A stretch of 62,839 nt of DNA. Origin: Bacillota bacterium (GTDB lineage: Bacteria > Bacillota > UBA4882 > UBA8346). The notes beneath the pieces are model-generated. The model ran no database searches, was not told the DNA's origin, and saw only the letters and a list, made by a program, of their open reading frames with translations. Both the position numbers and the translations under genes were made by a program. Positions 42,420 to 52,267 of this stretch are shown piece after piece. Numbering within the stretch: position 1 is the first letter of the stretch; each line of letters starts with the position of its first letter. The DNA lies in NCBI GenBank assembly GCA_023417475.1, contig JAEZFP010000026.1, forward strand, positions 1 through 62,839, read 5' to 3'.

Positions 42420-43379
42420 TTGAAACGGATTTTTTTAGGGGTTATCCTGCTTTTATTGACCGGAACAATTGTATTTGCAACTGTGGGGGCGGCGGCCGGG
42501 CCGACCCGGGTCGGCGCCTTGTCGGGCATCACCGGTCTCGCCATGGTGAAACTGATGGCGGAACCGGGAAACGACCGCGCTGCCCAATATGATATTGGGG
42601 TTTATAAGAGCCCGGACTTGCTGGCCGCGAAAGTTGTGGCCGGCGAGGAAGATATCGCCACTTTGCCGATTAATACGGCCGCGATTTTATACAACCGCGG
42701 CGTGCCGCTGCAAGTGGTATCAGTGATCGGCTGGGGCGTTTTGTACATCGTCTCCAATGAACCGGCGCTAAAGGGTTGGGCCGGCTTGAAAGGAAAAGAA
42801 GTTTATGTTCCGGCCAAAGGGACCGTACCCGACCTGCTTTTGCGTTATTTGGCCACGAGAAACGGACTGATGCCCGACCGTGATTTTACCTTGCATTATA
42901 TTGCCAGTCCGGTCGAATTGGCGCAGTTGGCCGCGACCGGCAAGGCCGGCGTGGCCGTGCTGCCGGAGCCCTGGGTCACGCAGGTCACGATGGGAAACGG
43001 CCGGTACCGGATCGCGCTGGATCTTCAAAAAGAATGGCGGAAGCTTGAACGGCAGTCCCTGACCTATCCCCAATCCTGTGTGGTGGTTTCTAAAAGACGG
43101 CTTGCGAATCCGATGTTTTTGGCGCAGTTTCGGAAGGATTTGGCGGCTTCGATCGGTTGGGTCAATCACCAACCGCAACAGGCCGGAGTTTTAGCCGAGC
43201 GGTTGGTCCAGATTCCCGCCGCGGCAGTCCAAATTGGGATTAAACGTTGCAATCTGAAATACGTTGACGCGGTAAAAGTGAAAGGCGAGATCAACCGCTT
43301 TTTGGAACGGTTGGGTGAAAAAACGCCGGAAGCCATCGGAGGGAAAGTGCCGGATGAAGGGTTTTATTACCAACCGTAA
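42420..43379 (+). CDS. ABC importer substrate-binding protein, NMT1/TauA-like (second system)
   Basis: 319 residues. A signal peptide (VILLLLTGTIVFATVGAAAG) has no lipobox, so the mature protein is predicted soluble in the periplasm. The body contains PDLLAAKVVAGEEDIATLPINTAAILYNRGV and LPEPWVTQV, as in NMT1-type binding proteins. TTG 42420 is chosen because GAGGTGG lies five bases upstream; a GTG nine bases earlier is in frame. First gene of the binding protein-permease-ATPase operon under the AraC gene. Ligand unknown. Confidence 0.82.
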   Translation: MKRIFLGVILLLLTGTIVFATVGAAAGPTRVGALSGITGLAMVKLMAEPGNDRAAQYDIGVYKSPDLLAAKVVAGEEDIATLPINTAAILYNRGVPLQVVSVIGWGVLYIVSNEPALKGWAGLKGKEVYVPAKGTVPDLLLRYLATRNGLMPDRDFTLHYIASPVELAQLAATGKAGVAVLPEPWVTQVTMGNGRYRIALDLQKEWRKLERQSLTYPQSCVVVSKRRLANPMFLAQFRKDLAASIGWVNHQPQQAGVLAERLVQIPAAAVQIGIKRCNLKYVDAVKVKGEINRFLERLGEKTPEAIGGKVPDEGFYYQP

Positions 43380-44151
43380 GAGTTTGACCGGGATTGCCAT
43401 AGGCCTCTTTGTGTTAATGTGGGGGATTGCGGCGGCGACGCTCCGGTCGCCGCTACTGCTTCCGACGCCTTGGGTTACCTTGCGGCAGTTGTTTTGGTTA
43501 GCCCAATCCACCGATTTCTGGGGGCATCTCAGCGCCAGTCTAGGCCGGGGTTTAACCGGCTTTGGACTGGCTTTTCTGACCGGAACCATCGTCGGCATGT
43601 TAGCCGGCCGTTGTCTTTGGTTTGGGTTTTTGATCCGTCCCGGGCTGGTCTTGTTACGGAGCACGCCGTCGATGTCGTTGATCCTCTTGGCCTTGATCTG
43701 GTTCAAAGGGGAGTGGGTCGCGTTGTTTGTCATCTTTTTGGTGGTTTTTCCAATGGTGGTTCAGAACATCGTTGAAGGCGTCCGGCAGGTGGACCCGGTA
43801 TATTTGGAGTTGGCCAAAGTCTACCGGTTGACTTCGTCCCGGATTGTCAAAGCGATCTATCTACCGGCCTTGGTTCCGTTTTTGGGAGCGGCGCTCAGCT
43901 CCGGCCTGGGCATGACCTGGAAGGTGTTGATCGCCGCGGAAGTCTTGTCCTATCCCAAATGGGGGATTGGAGTGCAAATGGATACCGCCCGGGTTTATTT
44001 CCAAACCGAGCGGGTTTTTGCTTGGACCTTGATTGTGGTGTTGATCGGTTTGGGTTTTGATTTATTGCTGGAAGCCTGGTTTGGGCGAATGGTAGCTTGG
44101 AGAGGGAGTCATGACGGTTCAAGTCGCAAACATCACCAAACGTTTTCGTGA
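43354..44151 (+). CDS. ABC importer permease (second system)
   Basis: 265 residues with five or six membrane segments and the EAA-loop region QVDPVYLELAKVYRLTSSRIVKAIYLPALVP. Related to SsuC/TauC permeases. ATG 43354 follows GGAGGG and overlaps the binding-protein gene by 26 bases; the ATPase gene overlaps its end by 41 bases, so the three are tightly coupled. Confidence 0.88.
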   Translation: MKGFITNRKSLTGIAIGLFVLMWGIAAATLRSPLLLPTPWVTLRQLFWLAQSTDFWGHLSASLGRGLTGFGLAFLTGTIVGMLAGRCLWFGFLIRPGLVLLRSTPSMSLILLALIWFKGEWVALFVIFLVVFPMVVQNIVEGVRQVDPVYLELAKVYRLTSSRIVKAIYLPALVPFLGAALSSGLGMTWKVLIAAEVLSYPKWGIGVQMDTARVYFQTERVFAWTLIVVLIGLGFDLLLEAWFGRMVAWRGSHDGSSRKHHQTFS

Positions 44152-44818
44152 GTTAACGCTTTACTCCGATTTCAGCTTGGAGTTACCGGCCGGGCGGATT
44201 ACGGCGATTTTGGGGCCGTCCGGATGTGGGAAAACAACATTACTCAATATCCTGGCGGGGCTGATTACGGTCGATGCCGGTACTGTAACCGCTGAAACTT
44301 CGGTCGGTTATATCTTTCAGGAACCCCGGTTGTTGCCGTGGTTGTCGTTGCGCGCCAATTTGGAGCTGGTCTTGGCCGACCGGATGCCGGTCGCGGAGAC
44401 CAAAGCAAAGGTGGCGCAGGGGCTCGCCGCAACCGATCTGAGCGACTATGCCGACTATTATCCCAATCAGGTCAGCGGCGGAATGCGGCAGCGGGCGGCG
44501 CTGGCCCGGGCTTTTATTCACCCCTCCGCTTTGCTGCTGATGGATGAACCGTTTCAATCCCTGGACATCAAAACCCACTACCAAATGGTCCAACTGTTCC
44601 TGCGGTTATGGCGGACCGCGCCCCGGACGGTGGTCACCGTGACTCATTCGATTCAGGAGGCGCTTTGGCTCGCCGACCAAATTGTGGTCCTCTCCGCCAA
44701 ACCGACGCAATTGCTTGAACGCTTTGAAATCGCCGAACCGCAAGAAACCCGGATGACTCATTACGATCGTTTGCAGTCGCTGGAAGAACGCATAATGCAG
44801 GTGCTTTTGAAGAGTTGA
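44111..44818 (+). CDS. ABC importer ATPase (second system)
   Basis: 235 residues with Walker A GPSGCGKTT, signature VSGGMRQRAALARAF, Walker B LLLMDEPFQSLD and H-loop VTHSIQEAL. Same subfamily as the SsuB-like ATPase at 23813 but in a different gene order, so the two importers are separate systems, not a local duplication. ATG after GAGAGGGAG. Confidence 0.9.
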   Translation: MTVQVANITKRFRELTLYSDFSLELPAGRITAILGPSGCGKTTLLNILAGLITVDAGTVTAETSVGYIFQEPRLLPWLSLRANLELVLADRMPVAETKAKVAQGLAATDLSDYADYYPNQVSGGMRQRAALARAFIHPSALLLMDEPFQSLDIKTHYQMVQLFLRLWRTAPRTVVTVTHSIQEALWLADQIVVLSAKPTQLLERFEIAEPQETRMTHYDRLQSLEERIMQVLLKS

Positions 44819-45013
44819 ACGATTTTTGCATTTGGTGGTGGTATTTAAAAAAGTAATTTTTGGTGGACTGAAGTATTGAAGACAATTTGGTTGGTTTGAT
44901 TTTAAATAGAATTAAAACGTAAAATGGTTGTTTCTGGAACTTGATCGTGATAAAATAGGCATGTTTCCGCGAAAATAGCTGAAGCATCCAAATTTATTAC
45001 GAGGGGTGAAAAG

Positions 45014-45682
45014 ATGAAACTCAAATTAATCACAATCGGATTTTTCGTGTTGACGCTTTCATTGACGATCACTAGCAACGCTTTTGGCGAAACTGAGAAC
45101 CAACAGTTTTATTTGATGGTTGGCGGGATCAACATGAGCATCGACAGCGATCAATTGGGTAGCGTTTATCGATCAAGCGATACGTCGATAATCGTATTGC
45201 TTCCGGAATTGAAAACGGGTAGCGGTTGGAGTGTCGTTTTTGGCGAGCGGATTAACCGGCTGGTCGGCGAGATTGAATATCAACAATCCAGCCATGACGG
45301 CAAGGGTGTGGATATGCAGGCCGATTTTCAAATGCTTGGCGCCAATGTTAAATACCACTTAACGGATCCTGAAAAAGCGCTTTCGCTCTATTCCAAATTT
45401 AGTTACGCCAAACCCTTACTAACAATTGAAGATGCGTATTACAAGTTTGATTCCGTAAATAACTTGATCGATACCGGCGACGCCAAGGTAAAAGGAAATA
45501 CTTACGGACTGGGTCTTGGAGTTTCTTTGAAAGCCTTTTCCCATCTGTATCTTGACGGCGGTGTAACTTACTACCGGAGCGAGCTGCATCGGATCAAAGT
45601 TGACGCTGGAACCTACAAACCGACCCCGTCAATCAAGGGCGACAGCTATGTTTACAACATTAGCTTGAAATACGCTTTTTAA
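45014..45682 (+). CDS. Small outer-membrane beta-barrel protein
   Basis: 222 residues. Signal peptide LITIGFFVLTLSLTITSNAFG, then alternating-residue strands (FYLMVGGINMSI, GWSVVFGERINRLVGEIEYQQ, YGLGLGVSLKAFSHLYLDGGVTYYR) and a final YVYNISLKYAF. The terminal aromatic strand ending in Phe is the outer-membrane insertion signal. The size suggests an eight-stranded barrel like OmpW/OmpX. ATG after GAGGGG. Monocistronic with a strong terminator. With the barrel at 971 and the secretin at 56330 it supports an outer membrane. Confidence 0.72.
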   Translation: MKLKLITIGFFVLTLSLTITSNAFGETENQQFYLMVGGINMSIDSDQLGSVYRSSDTSIIVLLPELKTGSGWSVVFGERINRLVGEIEYQQSSHDGKGVDMQADFQMLGANVKYHLTDPEKALSLYSKFSYAKPLLTIEDAYYKFDSVNNLIDTGDAKVKGNTYGLGLGVSLKAFSHLYLDGGVTYYRSELHRIKVDAGTYKPTPSIKGDSYVYNISLKYAF

Positions 45683-45705
45683 TTTTTAATCCATTTTATC
45701 CCAAA

Positions 45706-45744
45706 AAGAACAACCGGCGCGAAAGCGCCGGTTGTTCTTTTTTT
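45706..45744 (+). terminator. Intrinsic terminator of the small barrel gene
   Basis: Perfect 15-bp stem AAGAACAACCGGCGC (45706-45720) / GCGCCGGTTGTTCTT (45725-45739) with loop GAAA and seven T. Confidence 0.93.
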
Positions 45745-45853
45745 ACGGCGATTTAATGACATACCAATGACAGGTGGCTGACCTGTCGCATACCATATCA
45801 AAGGAAGAGGGTGGCTGGGCGCGAAACCGGTCACTCCGTAAGGAGCTGACGTT

Positions 45854-47695
45854 ATGTGCGGAATTGCGGGTTGGGTTGATTGGGATGCCGATCTTCGCGG
45901 AGAACGGGCTACTTTGGAAACGATCACTCGGAAATTATCGCCCCGGGGCCCCGATGCCGAAGGATATTGGCAAAGCGAGCATGTTGCCATCGGCCATCGG
46001 CGTCTGATCGTGGTGGATGCCGCGGGCGGCCGGCAACCGATGATCAAACGGTATGGCGAGCGAACCTTTGTCCTCACTTATAACGGCGAGTTATACAACA
46101 CTGTCGAATTGCGGACGGAGTTGGAAAAGTTTGGGCACCACTTTGATTCCTATTCCGACACCGAAGTTTTATTGGTCGCTTATATCCAGTGGGGGGCGGA
46201 ATGCGTGGAACGCTTTAACGGCATTTTCGCTTTTGGAATTTGGAGTGAACACGATCAGTCCCTATTTTTAGCCAGAGACCGGATGGGCGTCAAACCGTTG
46301 TTCTACGTCCTGCAGGGCAACCGCTTGATCTTTGGCTCCGAATTAAAAGTGTTGCTGGCCCATCCGCAAGTGCCGGCCCGGATCGACGCGCAAGGCGTTG
46401 CCGAACTGTTTGGATTGGGACCGGCGCGCACCCCGGGGTCTGGAGTGTTTAAGGGGATCGCCGAATTGCGCCCGGGGTGTTGGTTGCGCTTTGAACGCGA
46501 TTCCGGAGTGAAGCTCCGGCGTTATTGGGAGTTGCAAAGTCTGCCGCACCCCGATGATTTTGACACCACAGTGGCCAAGGTGCGCGAGTTGGTGGTCGAC
46601 GCCATCAAACGCCAACTGATATCCGATGTGCCGATCTGCACTTTTCTCTCGGGCGGGCTCGATTCCAGTATCATTTCGGCAATCGCGGCCAACGAATATC
46701 AGCGTAACGGGTTTGAAACGTTGCGCACGTTCTCCATTGATTATGTCGATAATGAGCGGTATTTCAAGCCCAGCGCCTTTCAACCCAACTCGGACCGGCC
46801 CTGGATTGAACAGATGGTCGCGTTTCTCCAGACCCGGCATCAAACAACCGTCGTCGACACGCCCCAAGTATACGACGCGTTGCACAACGCAGTGCTGGCA
46901 CGCGATTTGCCGGGCATGGCGGATATCGACTCATCGCTCTTTTTGTTCTGCCAAGAAATTAAAAAGCAGGCCACCGTGGCGCTGTCGGGAGAATGCGCCG
47001 ACGAAGTGTTTGGAGGTTATCCCTGGTTCCACCGGCCGGAAGCCGTTGCGGCGGATACGTTCCCTTGGTCGTTGGCGGTTGCTTTTCGGGAGGAGTTACT
47101 GGCTCCCGAGTGGCGAGACCGGATTAATTTAAAACAATATGTGACCGACCGCTACCAGGAGACGTTGGGAGAGGTTCCCCGGTTGGATGGCGAAAGCCCG
47201 GTTGAGGCCAGACGCCGGGAACTTTTTTACCTCAATTTACACTGGTTTATGGCCGTATTGCTTGACCGGAAGGACCGGATGAGCATGGCTCACGGGTTGG
47301 AAGTCCGCGTTCCGTTTTGCGACCACCGGATTGTCGAGTATGTCTGGAACATTCCGTGGGCGATGAAAGCTTGCGACAATCGCGAAAAAGGTATTTTGCG
47401 GCGGGCGGTCGCCGGAATATTGCCGGAAGCAATCATTCACCGGAAAAAAAGTCCTTATCCGAAAACCCACAACCCCAATTATTTTCAACAAGTGCAACAG
47501 GGATTAACCTCAATATTAGCCCGGTCCGACAATCGGATTCAACAACTGGTCGATTTGGAAACATTACATAAAGTAACCCAAAGTCCTGATTTTACAGTGC
47601 CCTGGTTTGGCCAATTGATGACATCTCCGCAGCTAATGGCCTATTTAATTCAGATGGAATCCTGGCTGGCGGAGTACCGTGTCGAACTCTGTTGA
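45854..47695 (+). CDS. asnB: Glutamine-hydrolysing asparagine synthetase
   Basis: 613 residues. The N-terminal glutaminase domain has Cys2 (MCGIAGWV), RGPD (about 36), HRRLIVVD and YNGELYN; the synthetase domain has the PPi-loop FLSGGLDSS (about 265), ALSGECADEVFGGYPWF and DRMSMAHGLEVRVPF. Makes asparagine from aspartate, ATP and glutamine in the cytosol. ATG after AAGGAG. The 110-base leader holds a GACAGGT/ACCTGTC hairpin (45769-45787) but no T-box core. The neighbouring pilus operon has its own promoter. Confidence 0.95.
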   Translation: MCGIAGWVDWDADLRGERATLETITRKLSPRGPDAEGYWQSEHVAIGHRRLIVVDAAGGRQPMIKRYGERTFVLTYNGELYNTVELRTELEKFGHHFDSYSDTEVLLVAYIQWGAECVERFNGIFAFGIWSEHDQSLFLARDRMGVKPLFYVLQGNRLIFGSELKVLLAHPQVPARIDAQGVAELFGLGPARTPGSGVFKGIAELRPGCWLRFERDSGVKLRRYWELQSLPHPDDFDTTVAKVRELVVDAIKRQLISDVPICTFLSGGLDSSIISAIAANEYQRNGFETLRTFSIDYVDNERYFKPSAFQPNSDRPWIEQMVAFLQTRHQTTVVDTPQVYDALHNAVLARDLPGMADIDSSLFLFCQEIKKQATVALSGECADEVFGGYPWFHRPEAVAADTFPWSLAVAFREELLAPEWRDRINLKQYVTDRYQETLGEVPRLDGESPVEARRRELFYLNLHWFMAVLLDRKDRMSMAHGLEVRVPFCDHRIVEYVWNIPWAMKACDNREKGILRRAVAGILPEAIIHRKKSPYPKTHNPNYFQQVQQGLTSILARSDNRIQQLVDLETLHKVTQSPDFTVPWFGQLMTSPQLMAYLIQMESWLAEYRVELC

Positions 47696-47749
47696 ATAAT
47701 TTCCCATTATGTAATATTTCATTATATATCCAATATTGGACATAAAACC

Positions 47750-47778
47750 TTGACAAACTGCATTTCTTACCATAAAAT
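47750..47778 (+). promoter_or_regulatory. Sigma-A promoter for the type IV pilus operon
   Basis: Perfect TTGACA (47750-47755), 17-base spacer, TAAAAT (47773-47778). It is about 370 bases upstream of pilB, with no gene in between. Confidence 0.75.
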
Positions 47779-47784
47779 GAAATT

Positions 47785-48147
47785 ACGATAATTTTCTAAA
47801 TTTTTACTCCGCTGCTTCATAAATGGATTGCTATCAATTTGGAATAGGCGTCCACTTGGTATTTCGACAAAATAATACTTTGTTGAGAAGTACTCCCCCG
47901 AAATTTCACAAGCAACAGCAAACAAATCGTGTAATTTATCTTAATAGGGAATTTGCCAAATCGCAATGCAATGGTTAAATGAGGATAACTAACTCGGGTA
48001 CCCACTTGAGTTGTCGATTGTACCAAAATCCGACGAAGGGCAAATCCTACGATGGTTGAGACTTGAATATGTAACTTGATTTTGAAATTGGCTTTTAGTC
48101 TCAGGCGTTTATGAAAGATAATTCGACATACCTAACTGGAGAAATCG
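47785..48147 (+). other. Long untranslated leader of the pilus operon
   Basis: About 360 bases between the predicted transcript start and pilB. No supported gene. It contains a stem near 47990-48015 (AACTC/GAGTT around GGGTACCC). An AGGGCAAA near 48040 recalls the first part of a cyclic-di-GMP riboswitch, but the rest of that motif is missing. A regulatory leader is possible, unproven. Confidence 0.35.
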
Positions 48148-49854
48148 ATGGCCATAATATCCAGGCAAAAACTCGGTGATTTACTGGTTAGACACGGTTT
48201 TATCACTCCCCAACAACTCGAAGAAGCACTCACCGAACAAAAGAAAAGTGATGCTAAACTTGGTCTAATTCTGGTAAAACACGGTTATTTAACCGAACAG
48301 AACCTAATTGAGGTTTTAGAATTCCAACTCGGCATCCCGCACGTAATCATCTCCAAGAAAAAAATACCTCCGGAGATCGTCCACCTTGTCCCCGAACCCC
48401 TAGCCCGCAAATACAAAGTCTTCCCGGTGGACCGCTCGAAAGAACGTTTGATCTTGGGAATGATTGATCCCACCGATGTCTTCGCCATTGATGACCTACG
48501 CTTATCGCTAAATATGGAGATTCAACCGGTGATTGTGACCGAAGAGGATCTCAACCGCGCGCTCGAACAGTATTACGGGATGAACAGCTCGATCGAGGAT
48601 GTCTTTAAAGACATTGACATTGAGTTTGAACAGGAAAAAGACGAATCCCCCAACGATGATGTCGAAGCAGCCGATGACGCGCCGATCGTCAAATTAGTGA
48701 ACCTGATCATGACCCAGGCGGTTCGGGAACGGGCCAGCGATATTCATATTGAGCCCGCTGAGTTTGAAGTGGTCGTCCGCTACCGAATCGACGGTCATCT
48801 CAAAAAAGTGATGACCTCCCCTAAAAATACGCAACCTGCCATTATTTCACGGATTAAAATTATTTCCGGTATGAACATCGCTGAAAAACGGGTGCCGCAG
48901 GACGGACGGATTCAGTTGCGGGTTGATAATGCCGGGATTGACCTCCGGGTATCGTCAATTCCCACGGTTTTTGGTGAGAAAATTGTTATGCGGTTACTGT
49001 TTAAGACCAATGTAACCGCTTCCATGGACAAGTTGGGGTTTCTTGCGAATACGCTGGAAAAGTTTCGAACGGTCTACAAACAACCCCACGGCATTATTTT
49101 GGTGACCGGTCCGACCGGTAGCGGTAAATCGACGACCTTAAGCGCGGTCTTAAATGAATTAAATGATCCCGATGTCAATATTATGACCGTCGAAGATCCG
49201 GTCGAATATCAAATTCCCGGTGTCAATCAGGTTCAGGTTAATAACAAAGCGGGATTGACCTTCGCGGCGTCGCTGCGGTCGTTTTTACGGCAAGACCCCG
49301 ATATTATCATGGTGGGAGAGATTCGTGATAAAGAGACAGCCCAGATTGCGTCCCAAGCGGCGTTAACCGGGCATGTCGTCTTGTCGACTTTACATACCAA
49401 TGACGCTCCAAGTACGGTGACACGGTTGATTGATATGGGGATCGAACCGTTTTTGGTGGCCTCAACCCTAGCCGGAATCTTAGCCCAACGGCTCGTCCGG
49501 GGGATTTGTACCGGCTGCAAACGCGAGTATACGCTCACGCCGGATGATCCTTATTATAATATTGTTGCAAACTACCTGCCGGGATTTGACCCCGATATTC
49601 ACCATTTTTACCGTGGACAAGGGTGTCCGCAATGCAATAATAGCGGCTATGGCCGACGGACCGCCATTCATGAAGTGTTGATCATCAACCAAGAGTTGCG
49701 TTCGACCATCAGTAAAAATGTTCCGGCCAATGTCTTGAAGGAAGCTGCCTTGCAAAACGGTATGTTGACATTGCTCCAGGACGGTCTGTTTAAGGCGGCG
49801 GAAGGCCGGACCACCCTTGAAGAGGTCATCCGCGCGGCCTATACCACGGAATAA
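48148..49854 (+). CDS. pilB: Type IV pilus extension ATPase PilB
   Basis: 568 residues. The N-terminal MshEN domain (about 5-145) shows two repeats, LGDLLVRHGFITPQQLEEAL and LGLILVKHGYLTEQNLIEVL, the type that binds cyclic-di-GMP. The secretion-ATPase core has Walker A GPTGSGKSTT (about 321), Asp box MTVEDPVEYQ, Walker B IIMVGEIRDKETAQ, His box STLHTNDAPSTV and the zinc tetracysteine CTGC...CPQC (about 454-495). Drives pilus assembly from the cytoplasmic face of the inner membrane. First gene of the operon; ATG after TGGAGA. Confidence 0.95.
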   Translation: MAIISRQKLGDLLVRHGFITPQQLEEALTEQKKSDAKLGLILVKHGYLTEQNLIEVLEFQLGIPHVIISKKKIPPEIVHLVPEPLARKYKVFPVDRSKERLILGMIDPTDVFAIDDLRLSLNMEIQPVIVTEEDLNRALEQYYGMNSSIEDVFKDIDIEFEQEKDESPNDDVEAADDAPIVKLVNLIMTQAVRERASDIHIEPAEFEVVVRYRIDGHLKKVMTSPKNTQPAIISRIKIISGMNIAEKRVPQDGRIQLRVDNAGIDLRVSSIPTVFGEKIVMRLLFKTNVTASMDKLGFLANTLEKFRTVYKQPHGIILVTGPTGSGKSTTLSAVLNELNDPDVNIMTVEDPVEYQIPGVNQVQVNNKAGLTFAASLRSFLRQDPDIIMVGEIRDKETAQIASQAALTGHVVLSTLHTNDAPSTVTRLIDMGIEPFLVASTLAGILAQRLVRGICTGCKREYTLTPDDPYYNIVANYLPGFDPDIHHFYRGQGCPQCNNSGYGRRTAIHEVLIINQELRSTISKNVPANVLKEAALQNGMLTLLQDGLFKAAEGRTTLEEVIRAAYTTE

Positions 49855-49886
49855 CATGAATAATCACATTAGATTGGGGCGAAACC

Positions 49887-50948
49887 TTGTTGAATTTAGA
49901 TGAACTGTTAACGATTTCAATTCGGGAAAAGGCTTCTGATATTCATTTGACAGTTGGCCGCCCGCCCACGTTACGTATTTATGGAGAGCTGGTTCCGATA
50001 CCGGGATACGAAATCCTAACCAATGAATTGATCAAGGAATTATTGCTCCCGATTCTTGATGAATTCAAGCAGACGCGGCTGAACCAAGCCGGACATGTTG
50101 ATTTTTCGTATGCTCTATATAAACAAGGCCGTTTCCGGGTAAATATTTTCCGGCAACGGGGCACTGTCTCGGGCGTCATGCGGTTGATTCCGACTGAGAT
50201 TCCTCCCCTTGAAGTTTTAGGATTGCCGGAAGTTATCCCGACCCTGGTTGAAAAGACCCGGGGGTTGATTCTTGTAACAGGGCCGACCGGTAGCGGTAAG
50301 TCAACGACTCTTGCAGCGATGTTGGACTTGATTAATAAGGGACGCGGTTGCCATATTATTACGTTGGAAGATCCAATCGAATTTTTACACCGTCATAAAG
50401 CGAGTATTATCAATCAGCGGGAAGTCGGTAGCGACGCCGATTCGTTTGCCGGCGGGCTACGGGCGGCGCTCCGGGAAGACCCGGATGTCATCTTGGTGGG
50501 TGAGATGCGGGATCTGGAAACGATTCAGACCGCGTTGACTGCGGCTGAAACCGGGCATTTGGTTTTTGCAACATTACATACCAATGATTGCGCCCAATCC
50601 ATCGACCGGGTAATCGACGTTTTCCCGCCGCATCAGCAGACCCAGATCCGGATGCAATTATCATTGGTATTACAAGCGATCATCTCCCAGACGTTAATTC
50701 CCCGGGCTGATATGCCGGGGCGGGCGGTTGCCTGTGAAGTGATGGTGATGACTGCGGCAATCCGCAATATGATTCGTGAAGCCAAAACCCATCAGATTTT
50801 AATGGCGATTCAAACCGGGGCTAAACTTGGTATGCAGACCATGGATACGGCATTGAAAAATTTATATCAGCGACGGATGATTACCATTCAAGAAGCGATG
50901 ATGCGCTGCACCAATCAAGATGAGTTTAAGAAACTTATCGGAGAATAG
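49887..50948 (+). CDS. pilT: Type IV pilus retraction ATPase PilT
   Basis: 353 residues, normal PilT length. KASDIHLTVGRPPTLRI at the N-terminus, Walker A GPTGSGKSTT (about 132), Walker B DVILVGEMRDLETI and the His box FATLHTNDCAQSIDRVIDVFP. The hallmark retraction-motor region is conserved. Hydrolyses ATP to depolymerise the pilus, so twitching motility or DNA uptake is likely. TTG start 32 bases after pilB. Confidence 0.95.
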   Translation: MLNLDELLTISIREKASDIHLTVGRPPTLRIYGELVPIPGYEILTNELIKELLLPILDEFKQTRLNQAGHVDFSYALYKQGRFRVNIFRQRGTVSGVMRLIPTEIPPLEVLGLPEVIPTLVEKTRGLILVTGPTGSGKSTTLAAMLDLINKGRGCHIITLEDPIEFLHRHKASIINQREVGSDADSFAGGLRAALREDPDVILVGEMRDLETIQTALTAAETGHLVFATLHTNDCAQSIDRVIDVFPPHQQTQIRMQLSLVLQAIISQTLIPRADMPGRAVACEVMVMTAAIRNMIREAKTHQILMAIQTGAKLGMQTMDTALKNLYQRRMITIQEAMMRCTNQDEFKKLIGE

Positions 50949-50963
50949 CGAGGAAGAGTCATT

Positions 50964-52217
50964 ATGCCAATATTCACCTATCAAGGGAAAGATCGTATGG
51001 GACGGGCCGTTAATGGTCAAATGGAGGCGGACTCTATACGGACTGCCGCAGCAAAGCTTCGGGAAGAGAATTTGTATATCACCAGTTTAAATCCGGGTAA
51101 AGCGTTAATTAGCGCTAAAACAGTTAAAGCCGGAACAACTAGTAGTAATCGACCGAAAGCGTTGTTTGGTTCAGGAGTAAAGTTAAAAGATTTACTCGTT
51201 TTCACCCGTCAATTTAGTGTCATGATCAGCGCAGGAGTTAATTTGGTGAACTGTTTGAATTTGCTGGCAGGGCAATGCGAAAATAAATTTTTTGCACCAG
51301 TGATCCAAGATATACGCCGGGATGTTGAGAGCGGCTCGCCGCTCCATGTAGCGCTCGGTAAATTTCCCAAAGTCTTCCCGACTTTGTATATTCACATGGT
51401 GGAAGCCGGTGAAGCCAGTGGTCAATTGGAGACAGTTCTTAAACGCGTGGGAGATTTTCTGGAAGGCGATTTTGAGTTGCGTAAAAAGGTATCCGGAGCG
51501 ATGGTTTACCCGATGGTCATCGTTACCGTTGCCATAGCGGTCGTCATGATCTTGATGACCGTAGTTGTTCCGCAATTTTTGGAGATGTTTAATGGAACTG
51601 GTGTTGATTTACCGGTGCCAACGAAAATATTGATCGCTGTTTCGTGGTTTATGCAAAATTTCTGGTACGTTATTGTACTGGGTATTGTCGGGTTAGTTAT
51701 CGGTTTGACTTATTTTCGGAAGACTCCGCAAGGTCATTATATGACCGATCTATGGTTATATCGAATGAAGGTGATTGGCCCCGTTATTCAAAAGGTGGTT
51801 TCGGCTCGGTTCAGTCGGACCTTATCAACTTTGTTGGAGAGTGGGGTCATGATTACCAACAGTTTAGAGTTGGTGGAAAAAGCGGTTGGTAACATGGTAG
51901 TGGCGCGAGCGGTGAACCAGGCGCTTCAGAATATTACCAAAGGTAGTGGCTTGGCGAAACCTTTAGAGGCCACCGGGGTATTCCCGGGAATGGTCACGCA
52001 AATGGTGGCGGTTGGCGAGGAGACAGGTGAACTCTCAACGATGCTGGACCAAGTGGCTAGTTTTTATGAGAAAGAAGCCGGGTATGCCATTGAAGCAATG
52101 ACTTCGCTGATCGAGCCGGCGATTATTGTGGTGCTTGGTGGTGTGGTAGCGATCATTGTATCCGCGATCATGCTCCCGATGTTCGAGATAAGTACCGGAG
52201 CAACCATGGGGAAATAG
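50964..52217 (+). CDS. pilC: Type IV pilus inner-membrane platform protein PilC
   Basis: 417 residues with two GspF domains (about 75-200 and 280-400) and three long hydrophobic segments. VFTRQFSVMISAGVNLVNCLNLL and RFSRTLSTLLESGVMITNSLELV are the repeated family motifs, and GEETGELSTMLDQVASFYE is conserved near the end. Couples PilB/PilT to pilin assembly. ATG after AGCGAGGAAG, 15 bases from pilT. Confidence 0.95.
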   Translation: MPIFTYQGKDRMGRAVNGQMEADSIRTAAAKLREENLYITSLNPGKALISAKTVKAGTTSSNRPKALFGSGVKLKDLLVFTRQFSVMISAGVNLVNCLNLLAGQCENKFFAPVIQDIRRDVESGSPLHVALGKFPKVFPTLYIHMVEAGEASGQLETVLKRVGDFLEGDFELRKKVSGAMVYPMVIVTVAIAVVMILMTVVVPQFLEMFNGTGVDLPVPTKILIAVSWFMQNFWYVIVLGIVGLVIGLTYFRKTPQGHYMTDLWLYRMKVIGPVIQKVVSARFSRTLSTLLESGVMITNSLELVEKAVGNMVVARAVNQALQNITKGSGLAKPLEATGVFPGMVTQMVAVGEETGELSTMLDQVASFYEKEAGYAIEAMTSLIEPAIIVVLGGVVAIIVSAIMLPMFEISTGATMGK

Positions 52218-52267
52218 AACAGCTCATCCGCTGTCTCTATATAAGATAATTTGGAAAGGAGGTGAAA

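Noticed and set aside
45745..45853. T-box-like AGGGTGG upstream of asnB
   Set aside because: Only the first half of the T-box sequence is present, the leader is about 110 bases and there is no stem I or terminator/antiterminator pair.
47817..48026. 69-codon minus-strand frame in the pilus leader
   Set aside because: TTG start without a ribosome site, no recognisable domain, and it opposes the operon leader.
48035..48075. Cyclic-di-GMP-I riboswitch in the pilB leader
   Set aside because: AGGGCAAA is present, but the ACGCAAAGCC block and tetraloop receptor that define the class are not.
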